From positions 3,286,001 to 3,350,000 of the forward strand of contig NZ_CP136136.1 in NCBI RefSeq assembly GCF_038024875.1: DNA of 64,000 bases, in the 5' to 3' direction. The notes under the pieces were generated by a model that saw only the letters and a program-made list of their open reading frames with translations, was not told where the DNA came from and made no database searches. Below, in pieces: positions 56,801-64,000 of this stretch. Each line of letters begins with the position of its first letter. The first letter of the stretch is position 1. The translations under genes were made by a program, and so were the position numbers. The DNA is from Gordonia rubripertincta (lineage in GTDB: Bacteria; Actinomycetota; Actinomycetes; Mycobacteriales; Mycobacteriaceae).

Positions 56801-57990
56801 ACAAGCAGTGTGCGCCGGTGGGACTCGCCGGGACCACACTCGACGACGCCTTCGCCGAGCTCGACGCCGCACTGCCGGATCTCCCCACCTATCTCCGTGA
56901 CGGACTCACCCCGCGGTCGAGTCTGTTCTCGTTGCTCCGCAGCCGGTTCGGCAACGTCGTCGGGTTGCGCGAGCACTTCCGGTCGATGCCGGAGATCATC
57001 GAGTTCTCGTCGCGGCAGTTCTACGGCAAGGCGCCGCTGATCCCGGTGCGGCAGTACGGCTCCGACCGACTCGAACCGTTGCGGACGGTTGCGGTCGACG
57101 GCGAGGCGACCGGCACCTCGTCGGGGCTCGTCAACGACGCCGAGGTGGAGGCGATCCTCGGGACCCTGCGCGACTGTCTAACCGATCCCGCCTACGAGGG
57201 ACGGGATTTCGGCGTGATCGCGCTGCAGGGCACCAAGCAGGCGGAAGCGTTGGAACGAGCCCTTCGTAACGGACTCGACGCCGAGGTGTGGCGCACCCGT
57301 CGGATCCGGGTGGGTACCCCGCCGGACTTCCAGGGCGACGAACGCAACGTCGTCTTCCTGTCGATGGTGGTCTCCGATCCGACAGCCATCTCGGCCCTGA
57401 CCCGCGCGGAATCGCAGCGACGTATCAACGTTGCGGCCACCCGCGCGATGGACCAGGTCTGGCTGTTCCATTCGATCGGGCCGGAAGACCTGCGGCCCAA
57501 CGATCTCCGCTACTCGCTGTTGTCGTACTTCACCGCCGGCGAGGGTCTCACCATCGGCCCGATGCCGACCGACGTGCCCGACGACCGCCGCGTCGAGCCG
57601 TTCGACAACCTGCTCGAACAGCGGGTGTTCAACCGTCTCGCGGCACTCGGCTACCACGTGACCCCGAAGGTGACCGTCAACAACCGGGTCATCGACCTGG
57701 TGGTCCTCGGTGCCGATGCCCGGATGGCCGTCGAATGCGATGCTGACGCGTTCCCCGGAACCGGGCGTCAGGCCCGCTCCGATCTGGAGCGCGAGCGTGA
57801 GTTGCGGCGCTGCGGTTGGGAATTCGCGCGGGTCCGGGAGTCGGAGTTCGAACTCGACCCGGATCGCGTGATCGATGCGGTCGCCGCGACCCTCGAGGCG
57901 CGTGGCTGCAAGCCCGGGTCGCTCACGACACGCCCGGCCGCAGAGGATGCCCCGACGTGGACCCCGATCGACCTGACCGCCGGGGAGTGA
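53836..57990 (+). CDS. SF1 (UPF1/DNA2-like) helicase fused to a C-terminal endonuclease-like domain
   Basis: The 1384-residue protein opens with about 270 residues of unknown fold. A split superfamily I motor follows: Walker A GPPGTGKT (293-300), VVSEKAHAL as motif Ia, then about 600 mainly helical residues, Walker B VDEASQAD (near 964), VVGDDKQCAP (motif III), LREHFRSMPEII (IV), and the late VGTPPDFQGDERNVVFLSMV and RRINVAATRA (V-VI). The last 110 residues (RVFNRLAALGYHVTPKV... RVIDLVV ... MAVECDAD ... DLERERELRRCGWEFARVRESEF) look like a Vsr/DUF559-type nuclease with Asp and Glu-Cys-Asp acidic residues. DNA repair or anti-phage defence is likely. ATG 53836 is chosen on the family-like start and GAGAGGA upstream. 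Confidence 0.82.
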   Translation: MQDDTRETLRDQVTRLMSFLRDVVRSRSGDVRDIDEHAGHVWVGASTPISVRGSAGPGQVVVEIDPADAAHADVARLVDQLTESPETLELVLANALVTVHDDAGSEPLVREHLLTQAVVADRDESGTIRLSLGAGSAPTMHDTHLLAAVDGLELAGAMKTRTRLGEQPSVVAGKVTDLVGEWLGEIEIDADRATLSLDMRPAIVLRRRSVENSLAFYDAIIDDLRDEDASVPVGLAQLVRPIDAEDRLAALDGRDVLSPDRLIADALFPLPSNVEQRDVLVRLGNDTGVVVEGPPGTGKTHTIANVTSALLAKGQRVLVVSEKAHALHVLRDMLPPALRELTVSIADISQDHAETVVSVVENLAERKAAFSVSVADAEIADLEARRDHALTQRDQLMRELWDLRAGETEVHEWVAGDYRGTPAEIVRQVKRDAERFDWMPPGLEGAVPPLDSSEFARFVELLQVTGGERGRLTQRFPELADHLPEPADMDTICARIAARPKETHGATGSLLPSLDGVDSERLLAIKGICEQLGVVAGEVSSFPAAMIAMADRLLAGHDSHLWSRVTTLSPVIAEAARRDRDLGAHAVLVEGDRPGDAALFDAAADHLAEGGQWRGRLRRSPQQRAVEESPVRATVDGRVPTDEASLRRVADHLTVVDAVHQVHRILADLHVPVDASGSRSAQVDQLVRLDAQLAWISRLVTGRDHLVHELEAISPGGPRPRSVAEIAEVARQAGSIAAANDAAIAERELAECTYGLAAELEKGPSPEGDALLDALGTADAASIRTARRAFLKAQEEANAENALDLLELRLTSRAPELVRTIWETPRDPIWSERAREMTAAWAWRYANTWVSERSDVHSETRISADLDAIEVDVAQLTTRLASARAWRELLARTTTGEIQALQSYRDHMINLGKGSGKHANRFRRAAREAMSVAQNAIPAWIMSINQVAETLPPRRNSFDVVIVDEASQADITSSFLLWLAPRIIVVGDDKQCAPVGLAGTTLDDAFAELDAALPDLPTYLRDGLTPRSSLFSLLRSRFGNVVGLREHFRSMPEIIEFSSRQFYGKAPLIPVRQYGSDRLEPLRTVAVDGEATGTSSGLVNDAEVEAILGTLRDCLTDPAYEGRDFGVIALQGTKQAEALERALRNGLDAEVWRTRRIRVGTPPDFQGDERNVVFLSMVVSDPTAISALTRAESQRRINVAATRAMDQVWLFHSIGPEDLRPNDLRYSLLSYFTAGEGLTIGPMPTDVPDDRRVEPFDNLLEQRVFNRLAALGYHVTPKVTVNNRVIDLVVLGADARMAVECDADAFPGTGRQARSDLERERELRRCGWEFARVRESEFELDPDRVIDAVAATLEARGCKPGSLTTRPAAEDAPTWTPIDLTAGE

Positions 57991-58011
57991 CGCGGGGGAG
58001 CGAGTGGGCGA

Positions 58012-58788
58012 TCAGCCCAGGGCGCGGAGCAGAGCTGGTAGCCCCTCGGCGGCCGACACCCGCAGGCTGTGGGTCGCGAAGTCGGTCACCGACGACTCGG
58101 CGGGATTGAACTCGATCACGGGAATCCCTTGCCGGACAGCGCGTTCGGGTAGTGACGCGGCCGGGTACACGATTCCGCTGGTGCCGACGACAATGACCAC
58201 CTCGCCCGCACGGAACGCCTGATCGGCCCGCTGCCAGTCATCGGCGGGCAGCGCCTCGCCGAACCAGACGACGCCGGGACGGACGTCCCCGCCGCACCTC
58301 GGGCAGGTCGGGGGAGTGACCCTGGGCTCGACGTGCTCGGTGTCCGGATCGGTGGCCGAGGGCTGTGCATCCGGACCGTCGTACGGAGTGTCGCAGACCG
58401 AGCAGCGCGGTGCGAAGAGACTGCCGTGGAGGTGGCTGACCACGTCACTTCCGGCACGCTCGTGCAGGTCGTCGACGTTCTGCGTGACGACCATGACGGT
58501 GCGCGAGGAGCCGAGTTCGGCCAGCGCGCGGTGTCCGGCGTTCGGCTGGGCGGCGAGCACCTCGCGGGCGCGCCACCGGTACCAGCCCCAGACGAGGGCG
58601 GGGTCGCGTTCCCACGCCTCCGGGGTGGCCAGCTCGGCGGGATCGAACGTCTCCCACAGTCCGGTCTGGGCGTCTCTGAACGTCGCGATCCCGCTCTCGG
58701 CCGACATGCCGGCCCCGCTGAAGACGGTGATCCAGGACGCGCCTCGGACGAGGTCGACCACGGCCTCGGGGATGGCCGGCCCGGTCAC
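58012..58788 (-). CDS. cobB: NAD-dependent protein deacylase, sirtuin class III (CobB-like)
   Basis: This 258-residue sirtuin removes acyl groups from lysine using NAD. Motifs: GAGMSAESGIATFRD (NAD loop), TQNVDDLHERAG, catalytic His in HLHGSLF, a zinc site with two Cys pairs (CSVC and CPRC), and VVGTSGIVYPAA. The YRWR sequence (WGWYRWRAREVL) provides the Tyr-x-x-Arg pair that recognises succinyl or malonyl groups, as in SIRT5 and E. coli CobB. GTG 58788 overlaps the HIT stop (GTGA). It converges on the helicase gene with a 21-bp gap. Confidence 0.93.
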   Translation of the reverse strand: MTGPAIPEAVVDLVRGASWITVFSGAGMSAESGIATFRDAQTGLWETFDPAELATPEAWERDPALVWGWYRWRAREVLAAQPNAGHRALAELGSSRTVMVVTQNVDDLHERAGSDVVSHLHGSLFAPRCSVCDTPYDGPDAQPSATDPDTEHVEPRVTPPTCPRCGGDVRPGVVWFGEALPADDWQRADQAFRAGEVVIVVGTSGIVYPAASLPERAVRQGIPVIEFNPAESSVTDFATHSLRVSAAEGLPALLRALG

Positions 58789-59210
58789 CCCGCGGCCTCG
58801 AGTGAGGCACGGACCAGGTCGGCGGTCTCGTCGGGATCCGGATCGCGACGCACGACCAGGCCCTTGGCGAAACTGAGCTTGTCGCCCGCGTGGCGCGGCA
58901 CCACGTGCAGATGGGTGTGGAAGACCGTCTGAAACGCGGCGCGGCCGTCGTTGAGGGCGAGGTTGACCCCGTCGGCGGCCATCGGCCCGGCCTTCAGTGC
59001 CGACCCGACCCGCTGCCCGGCGGTGAACAGGGCTGCACCGACGGCCGGGTCGAGGTCGTCGAGACCGGACGAGTGGACGCGGGGGACGAGCAAGGTGTGC
59101 CCGCGGGTGACCGGTCGGATGTCGAGGAAGCCGACGACGTCGTCGTCGGAGTAGACGATCCGGCCCGGAGCCGTGCCCGCCACGATGGCGCAGAAGATGC
59201 AACTGCTCAT
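58785..59210 (-). CDS. HIT-family nucleotide hydrolase
   Basis: The 141-residue protein starts CIFCAIVAG and carries the histidine triad HTHLHVVPR, with NDGRAAFQTVFHTH before it. HIT proteins of this branch cleave adenosine phosphoramidates or acyl-AMP. The gene runs into the sirtuin gene by a 4-bp overlap; sirtuins release O-acyl-ADP-ribose, so a coupled nucleotide clean-up role is conceivable (inference). ATG 59210 is the start. Confidence 0.92.
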   Translation of the reverse strand: MSSCIFCAIVAGTAPGRIVYSDDDVVGFLDIRPVTRGHTLLVPRVHSSGLDDLDPAVGAALFTAGQRVGSALKAGPMAADGVNLALNDGRAAFQTVFHTHLHVVPRHAGDKLSFAKGLVVRRDPDPDETADLVRASLEAAG

Positions 59211-59318
59211 GGGCCCGACTCTAGGGCACGGACGGAGCTCATCCGGGCAGCACGCGACCGACGCGAACCGCCGTCGGATCGAACGTGTCCCGGGTCACAT
59301 CACGGTTTCATAACGGTT

Positions 59319-59338
59319 CGCCGAGCGTGCGCTCGGCG
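59319..59338. promoter_or_regulatory. 9-bp-arm inverted repeat, fas/HIT divergent region
   Basis: CGCCGAGCG-TG-CGCTCGGCG, about 110 bp from the HIT start. It could be an operator or a hairpin. Confidence 0.35.
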
Positions 59339-59414
59339 GCTGACATACCCCTGGGTACGGTACCTGGCCAGCAGGTTTCGCGACCCTACGGATGGTCGTT
59401 GACATGGTCTTTCA

Positions 59415-59433
59415 AGTTACCCGCGGGGTTACT
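59415..59433. promoter_or_regulatory. near-palindrome upstream of fas, candidate regulator site
   Basis: AGTTACCC (59415-59422), GCG, GGGTTACT (59426-59433): arms match at 7 of 8 positions. In mycobacteria a TetR-type activator (FasR) binds a dyad upstream of fas; this is the best-placed dyad here, but the match to its site was not tested. Confidence 0.4.
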
Positions 59434-59670
59434 GATGGGTATACCGACAGGTCACCCGGAAACATGAGGAATCCCTCACTTTCGTGTGTCATCATGGGTG
59501 TCACGTTCACGTCGTAAGCGACTCCTCCATGAGCCGGGGAGTGCCGATGTCCCTGTGTGACAGGCGTGTTCACCAGTTGTACCAAGTAGTTCGAATCAGG
59601 CAGGGCTGCCGCCCTCGTTTCCGCCCGCGATGCCCCGGTGTCGCGGACGACCCCCGTTCTCGACGACGAG

Positions 59671-59770
59671 GAATCGCCGGCGCTCCCGCCTGCACACAGA
59701 CACCCGCCGGCGCTCGCGCCGGCACAAAGACACCCGCCGGCGCTCGCGCCGGCACAAAGACACTCCGCCG
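59671..59770 (+). repeat. 30-bp tandem repeats with internal hairpins in the fas leader
   Basis: Two identical 30-bp units (59701-59730, 59731-59760) are preceded by one degenerate copy (59671-59700) and followed by a 10-bp partial copy. Each unit holds GCCGGCG-CTCG-CGCCGGC, a 7-bp stem with a tetraloop, so the mRNA leader would carry two perfect small hairpins in a row plus an imperfect one, ending about 35 nt before the fas RBS. Confidence 0.85.
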
Positions 59771-59803
59771 ACCACCGAGACCGACCACCACAGAGGAGTA
59801 CTC

Positions 59804-62800
59804 GTGACCGTCGACCAGTTCCGCACCGGCTCTCAGGGCGCCGCCAACGCAGAGCGACCCACCACCACGCTCATCGACCGCCTCGCCCAGGGCGAGCCCT
59901 ACGCGATCAGTTTCGGCGGTCAGGGCGGCGCGTGGCTGCCGACGCTGGCCGAACTGGTCGTCGACGCCGACCTCGAAAACCGCATCGCCGGGATCGTAGA
60001 GGCCGCGGAACGGCTCGTCGCACCCGTCGCCGACGACCTCGTCGTCGCACGCGCCGACGGCTTCCACCCGCTCGCGTGGGTCCACGCGCACGACGCGGGC
60101 GACGAGGTGCCCGCCGAGGTCGCACTCGCCGACTTCACCCTGTCGGGGCCCGGAGTCCTGCTGACCCAGCTGGCCGCCATCGAGGCGCTGCGCAAGCAGG
60201 GCCTCGACACCGCAAACTTCCGGCCCGACGCCGTCATCGGACATTCGCAGGGTTCGCTGGCCACCGACGCGGTCGGAGCCGAGGGCCACGCCGCGGAGGC
60301 CGGACAGGGCCTGCTGCTCGCCGTCGCCCATCTCATCGGTGCCGCCGGTTCGCTCATCGCGCGTCGCCGCGGCCTCGGGATAACCACCGACGGCACGCCG
60401 ATGCTCGCCGTCAACAACGTCGCCCCGGCGCGCGTCGACGAGGTCCTCGCCCAGTACCGCGCGAGCCTGCCCGAGAGCGACCTGGCCACCGCTCCCGTCG
60501 TGTCGATCAAGAACAGCCGTAACGCCCTCGTGCTGTCCGGCGCACCGCGTCACCTCGCCGGCTTCGTCGCGCTCTGCGAGCGGATCGCCGCCGCCGAGGC
60601 CGACGAGCGCAAGCGCAAGCTGACCGGCGGCGCACCGTTCGCACCCAAGTTCGACCACCTGCAGGTGTCGGTCGCCTTCCATCACCCGAACATGGCCGAG
60701 GCCGTCGAACTCGTCGGCGAGTGGGCCGACCGCTGCGGCATCGACCGCGAGCTCGCGACCCGCCACGCCCACGACATCCTCGTCGCACCCGTCGACTGGG
60801 TCTCCTCGGTCGACGAGGTCGTCGCCGGCGGCGCCAAGTGGATCCTCGACTTCGGTCCCGGCGACATCGCCACCCGTCTCACCGCATCGCTCGTCCGCGG
60901 CCAGGGCGTCGGCCTCGTCCCCGCCGCCCTCCGCGTCGGACAGCGCAACCTCTTCAGCCCCGGCGGCGTGCCCGAGGTCGCCGCACCGTGGTCCCAGTTC
61001 GCCCCGACCCTCGTCGAGCTGCCCGACGGCCGGACCGTCGTCGAGACCGCGTTCACGCGTCTCACCGGGCGGTCGCCGATGCTGCTCGCGGGCATGACCC
61101 CGACCACCGTCGACCCGGCGATCGTCGCCGCCGCCGCGAACGCCGGCCACTGGGCCGAGCTCGCCGGCGGTGGCCAGGTCACCGAGGACATCTTCGCCCG
61201 CAACATCGCCACCCTGACCGACCTGCTCGAGCCGGGTCGCGAGGCACAGTTCAACGCGTTGTTCCTCGACCCCTATCTGTGGAAGCTGCAGCTGGGCGGC
61301 AAGCGCCTCGTGCAGAAGGCCCGTGCCCAGGGCGCGCCGCTCGACGGCGTGATCGTCTCCGCCGGCATCCCCGAACTCGAGGACGCCGTCGCGCTGGTCG
61401 ACGAGTTCGTCGAGGCCGGACTCCGCTTCGTCGCCTTCAAACCGGGCACCGTGGAGCAGATCCGCTCGGTCGTGCGGATCGCCAACGAGGTCCCGCACCA
61501 CCCGATCATCGTGCAGATCGAGGGCGGCCGCGCAGGTGGCCACCACTCGTGGGAGGACCTCGACGACCTGCTGCTGGCCACCTACGGCGAACTCCGCGCC
61601 CGGCCCAACGTCGTCATCTGCGTCGGCGGCGGCATCGGAACCCCGGAGCGCGCCAGTGAGTACCTGACCGGCGTCTGGTCGACCGGTTACGGCTACCCGC
61701 TGATGCCGCTCGACGGCATCCTCATCGGCACCGCGGCGATGGCCACCAAGGAGGCCACCACCACCCCCGAGGTCAAGCAGCTCCTCGTGGACACCGCCGG
61801 TATCGACGAGTGGATCGGTGCCGGCCACGCGACCGCCGGAATGGCCTCGGGCCGTTCACAGCTCGGCGCCGACATCCATGAGGTCGACAACACCGCGTCC
61901 CGTTGCGGCCGTCTGCTCGACGAGGTCGCCGGTGACGCCGAGGCCGTCGCCGCCCGCCGCGACGAGATCATCGCGGCGATGGCGAACACCGCCAAGCCGT
62001 ACTTCGGCGACGTCGCCACGATGACCTACCGCGAATGGCTCGATCGCTACGCCACCCTCGCCGTCGGCGACGCCAACGGTGATCAGCACCCGTGGGCCGA
62101 CATCACCTGGCAGCAGCGCTTCGTCGAGATGCTGCAGCGCACCGAGGCCCGCATGCACCCGCAGGACTCGGGCCCGATCCCGACGATGTTCGGCGACCTG
62201 TCGGCCGCCGACGACCCGCACGCCGCGATCGACGCGCTGGGTAGCGTCTATCGCGAGATCGACACCGACATCCTGCATCCCGCGGACGTCGCGTTCTTCC
62301 TCGAGCTGTGCCGCACCCCGGGCAAGCCGGTCAACTTCGTGCCGGTCATCGACAAGGACGTGCGCCGCTGGTGGCGCAGTGACTCGCTGTGGCAGGCCCA
62401 CGACGCGCGTTACGGCGCCGACGCCGTCTGCGTCATCCCCGGTCCGGTCGCCGTGGCCGGCATCACCGAGGTCGACGAGCCGGTCGGCGAGCTGCTGGAC
62501 CGCTTCGAGGCGCAGGTCGTCACCGACCTGCTGACCGCGGGCATGCGTTCGGTGGAGGTCGCCTCGCGGCATCGCGCCGGACTGGTCGAGGACGCCGGCG
62601 TCCTGACCGCCGTCCTGGAATCCGACGACGTGAGCTGGGCGGGACGCATCGTTCCCAGCCCGGTCGCGCTCCTCGGTGACCGCGCCGCCTGGTCGGTCGT
62701 CGCGCCCGAGCGTGCCGAGCACGAGCCCACCGGTGCCGTTCTCGAGCAGGTCGGTACCGAGAACGGCGTCGTCCGTTTCGATCTGGGCGTCCCGATCTCC

Positions 62801-64000
62801 GGTGCCACCGTGCACATCCCGCTGCTCGCCGGTCTCGGCGTACGCGACGGCGGATCGCCGGTCGTCGGACTCGACGAGGCGGCCGGCGCGATGACCGAGA
62901 TCCTCACGGTCGCCGCGGGCGGCGAACTCGCCGCGGTGACCGACGGCACCGCGACCACCACCATCACCTGGCAACCCGACTCGGTGGCCGACCACGCATC
63001 GGTGACCGGGTTCTCCCTCCCCGCGCACCTGCGTCCGACCACCCCGACCGAGCCCTTCGGGTTCGCTGTTCCCGACACCCTGGTCGGAGCCTGCTGGCCC
63101 AGCGTGTTCAGCGTCATCGGTGCCGCCCGCACCGAGACCGGCGCCCCGGTCGTCGAGGGTCTGCTCGACCTGGTCCACCTCGACCACGCGATCGCCCTCA
63201 CCGGTGAGATCCCCACGGAGACCACCGAACTGACGGTGACCGCCCGTATCGGTGCGGTGCGCGACTCCGACGTGGGGCGTGTCGTCGAGGTCTCGGTCGA
63301 GATCGCCGGTCCCGCCGGACCGATCGCCACCCTCGAGGAGCGCTTCGCGATCCGCGGACGTCTCGGCGCCGCCGAGCTCACCGACCCGCTCCGTGCCGGC
63401 GGTGCGCCGAAGTCCGAGCAGTCGGCCACCCGCAAGCTGCTCCGTTCGGCCACCATCACCGCGCCGAACCGTATGCACGGCTTCGCCGTCGTCTCCGGTG
63501 ACCGCAACCCGATCCACACCGACGCTTCGGCGGCCAAGTTGGCCGGACTCGGTGACCCGATCGTGCACGGCATGTGGCTGTCGGCCGCCGCGCAGCAGGT
63601 CGTCACCGCGACCGACTCGAAGAACCCGACGCCGTCGCCGCGGCCGCTGATCGGCTGGACGGCACGCTATCTGGGCATGGTCCGTCTCGGCGACACCATC
63701 ACCGTGCGCGTCGACCGCGTCGGCCTCGACAACGGCCGCGAGGTCGTCGAGGTCAGCGCCAAGGTCGGCGACAACCTCGTCATGAGCGCCACCGGCCTCC
63801 TGGCCGCGCCACGCACCGTCTACGCGTTCCCGGGCCAGGGCATCCAGTCCAAGGGCATGGGCCTCGACGCCCGATCGCGCTCCAAGGCCGCCCGCAAGAT
63901 CTGGGACCGTGCCGACAAGCACACCCGCAAGGCACTCGGCTTCTCGATCCTGGCCGTCGTACGGGACAACCCGACGACACTGGTCGCCAACGGCACCACC
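59804..64000 (+). CDS. fas: type I fatty acid synthase Fas (5' 1399 codons; continues past window)
   Basis: Fas is the multidomain cytosolic synthase that makes C16-C26 acyl-CoA, the precursors of membrane lipids and mycolic acids. Domains in order: acetyltransferase with GHSQGS (Ser148), a linker region, FMN enoyl reductase beginning near PMLLAGMTPTTVDP (about 425) with VQIEGGRAGGHHSWED and VGGGIGTPE, a DUF1729-like and hot-dog dehydratase section (MaoC type, NRMHGFAVVSGDRNPIHTD near 1223), and the start of the malonyl/palmitoyl transferase (YAFPGQGIQSKGMG near 1340). ACP, ketoreductase and ketosynthase lie beyond the window. GTG 59804 follows GAGGAG by 5 nt. Confidence 0.96.
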   Translation, partial: MTVDQFRTGSQGAANAERPTTTLIDRLAQGEPYAISFGGQGGAWLPTLAELVVDADLENRIAGIVEAAERLVAPVADDLVVARADGFHPLAWVHAHDAGDEVPAEVALADFTLSGPGVLLTQLAAIEALRKQGLDTANFRPDAVIGHSQGSLATDAVGAEGHAAEAGQGLLLAVAHLIGAAGSLIARRRGLGITTDGTPMLAVNNVAPARVDEVLAQYRASLPESDLATAPVVSIKNSRNALVLSGAPRHLAGFVALCERIAAAEADERKRKLTGGAPFAPKFDHLQVSVAFHHPNMAEAVELVGEWADRCGIDRELATRHAHDILVAPVDWVSSVDEVVAGGAKWILDFGPGDIATRLTASLVRGQGVGLVPAALRVGQRNLFSPGGVPEVAAPWSQFAPTLVELPDGRTVVETAFTRLTGRSPMLLAGMTPTTVDPAIVAAAANAGHWAELAGGGQVTEDIFARNIATLTDLLEPGREAQFNALFLDPYLWKLQLGGKRLVQKARAQGAPLDGVIVSAGIPELEDAVALVDEFVEAGLRFVAFKPGTVEQIRSVVRIANEVPHHPIIVQIEGGRAGGHHSWEDLDDLLLATYGELRARPNVVICVGGGIGTPERASEYLTGVWSTGYGYPLMPLDGILIGTAAMATKEATTTPEVKQLLVDTAGIDEWIGAGHATAGMASGRSQLGADIHEVDNTASRCGRLLDEVAGDAEAVAARRDEIIAAMANTAKPYFGDVATMTYREWLDRYATLAVGDANGDQHPWADITWQQRFVEMLQRTEARMHPQDSGPIPTMFGDLSAADDPHAAIDALGSVYREIDTDILHPADVAFFLELCRTPGKPVNFVPVIDKDVRRWWRSDSLWQAHDARYGADAVCVIPGPVAVAGITEVDEPVGELLDRFEAQVVTDLLTAGMRSVEVASRHRAGLVEDAGVLTAVLESDDVSWAGRIVPSPVALLGDRAAWSVVAPERAEHEPTGAVLEQVGTENGVVRFDLGVPISGATVHIPLLAGLGVRDGGSPVVGLDEAAGAMTEILTVAAGGELAAVTDGTATTTITWQPDSVADHASVTGFSLPAHLRPTTPTEPFGFAVPDTLVGACWPSVFSVIGAARTETGAPVVEGLLDLVHLDHAIALTGEIPTETTELTVTARIGAVRDSDVGRVVEVSVEIAGPAGPIATLEERFAIRGRLGAAELTDPLRAGGAPKSEQSATRKLLRSATITAPNRMHGFAVVSGDRNPIHTDASAAKLAGLGDPIVHGMWLSAAAQQVVTATDSKNPTPSPRPLIGWTARYLGMVRLGDTITVRVDRVGLDNGREVVEVSAKVGDNLVMSATGLLAAPRTVYAFPGQGIQSKGMGLDARSRSKAARKIWDRADKHTRKALGFSILAVVRDNPTTLVANGTT

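Larger units (their letters stand above)
59211..59803 (+). other. fas upstream region with dyads and tandem repeats
   Basis: These 593 bp contain no supported gene. In order they hold a 9-bp-arm hairpin (59319-59338), a near-palindrome AGTTACCC-GCG-GGGTTACT (59415-59433), an AT-richer promoter-like stretch (59280-59500), 30-bp tandem repeats (59671-59770), and the GAGGAG ribosome site of fas (59793-59798). Confidence 0.7.

Noticed and set aside
59671..59770. Possible CRISPR-like repeats
   Set aside because: The units are directly abutting with no spacers, only about three copies, and no cas genes nearby.
59484..59807. 107-codon ORF across the fas leader repeats
   Set aside because: The repeats are a multiple of three, so they stay open by chance; no RBS, no homology, and the end overlaps the fas start.
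61856..63922. 688-codon minus-strand ORF opposite fas
   Set aside because: Antisense to the clearly coding Fas dehydratase region; composition is Gly/Asp/Arg/Val-rich shadow sequence.

Overview
The window is high-GC actinobacterial DNA. The gene order (cobalamin adenosyltransferase / murA / rRNA operon, nucS - mce - thiolase - thioredoxin, glgB - glgE - dinG - pncB / clpS - P1 peptidase - mec - cysO - cysM - rhomboid - murI - phosphodiesterase - rph - rdgB, and a type I fatty acid synthase) is that of the Mycobacteriales. The 16S sequence, read by eye, looks like Gordonia; this genus call is inference. No insertion sequence, prophage or CRISPR array was seen.

Region 1 (1-10100): the 3' part of an ATP:cob(I)alamin adenosyltransferase gene faces away from murA. 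A seven-gene alcohol-oxidation locus follows: an NDMA-dependent methanol dehydrogenase (mno type), a MoxR ATPase overlapping a CoxE-like VWA protein, a second iron-type alcohol dehydrogenase, a GAF histidine kinase and NarL-type regulator (MnoS/MnoR type), and, converging on these, a mycofactocin methyltransferase (MftM type). A perfect 20-bp palindrome before mno and a 15/20 copy before mftM suggest one shared operator.

Region 2 (10100-16240): a complete rrn operon (16S-23S-5S) with a long leader, three candidate promoters, precursor-processing stems and an 18-bp stem terminator; no spacer tRNA.

Region 3 (16300-25400): universal stress protein, a glutaminase-STAS fusion, the mismatch endonuclease NucS, a DivIVA-like coiled-coil protein, methylmalonyl-CoA epimerase facing a thiolase, a DUF3817 protein, an MFS transporter that seems to start with CTG, and a thioredoxin-TPR protein.

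Region 4 (25400-34000, minus strand): glgB, glgE (maltose-1-phosphate route to alpha-glucan), dinG, and the NAD salvage pair pncA-pncB. pncB and clpS diverge across only 21 bp.

Region 5 (34000-42450): clpS, DUF2017, P1 peptidase, the mec-cysO-cysM cysteine pathway (here CysO ends in Gly-Gly-Cys), rhomboid, murI, a cyclic-nucleotide phosphodiesterase homologue, rph, rdgB, and two small membrane proteins.

Region 6 (42500-64000): tRNA-Leu(UAG), a very acidic protein, a secreted HNH-type nuclease, a frameshifted methyltransferase gene, DUF1206, a Cys/Met PLP enzyme with an OpgC-like acyltransferase, a long-chain acyl-CoA synthetase facing a DEAD-box helicase, a cysteine-less rhodanese, a 1384-aa SF1 helicase-nuclease fusion, an HIT-sirtuin pair, and the first 1399 codons of fas preceded by hairpin-forming 30-bp tandem repeats. 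Many genes here seem to be leaderless: a TAnnnT box ends 5-8 nt before the start codon.
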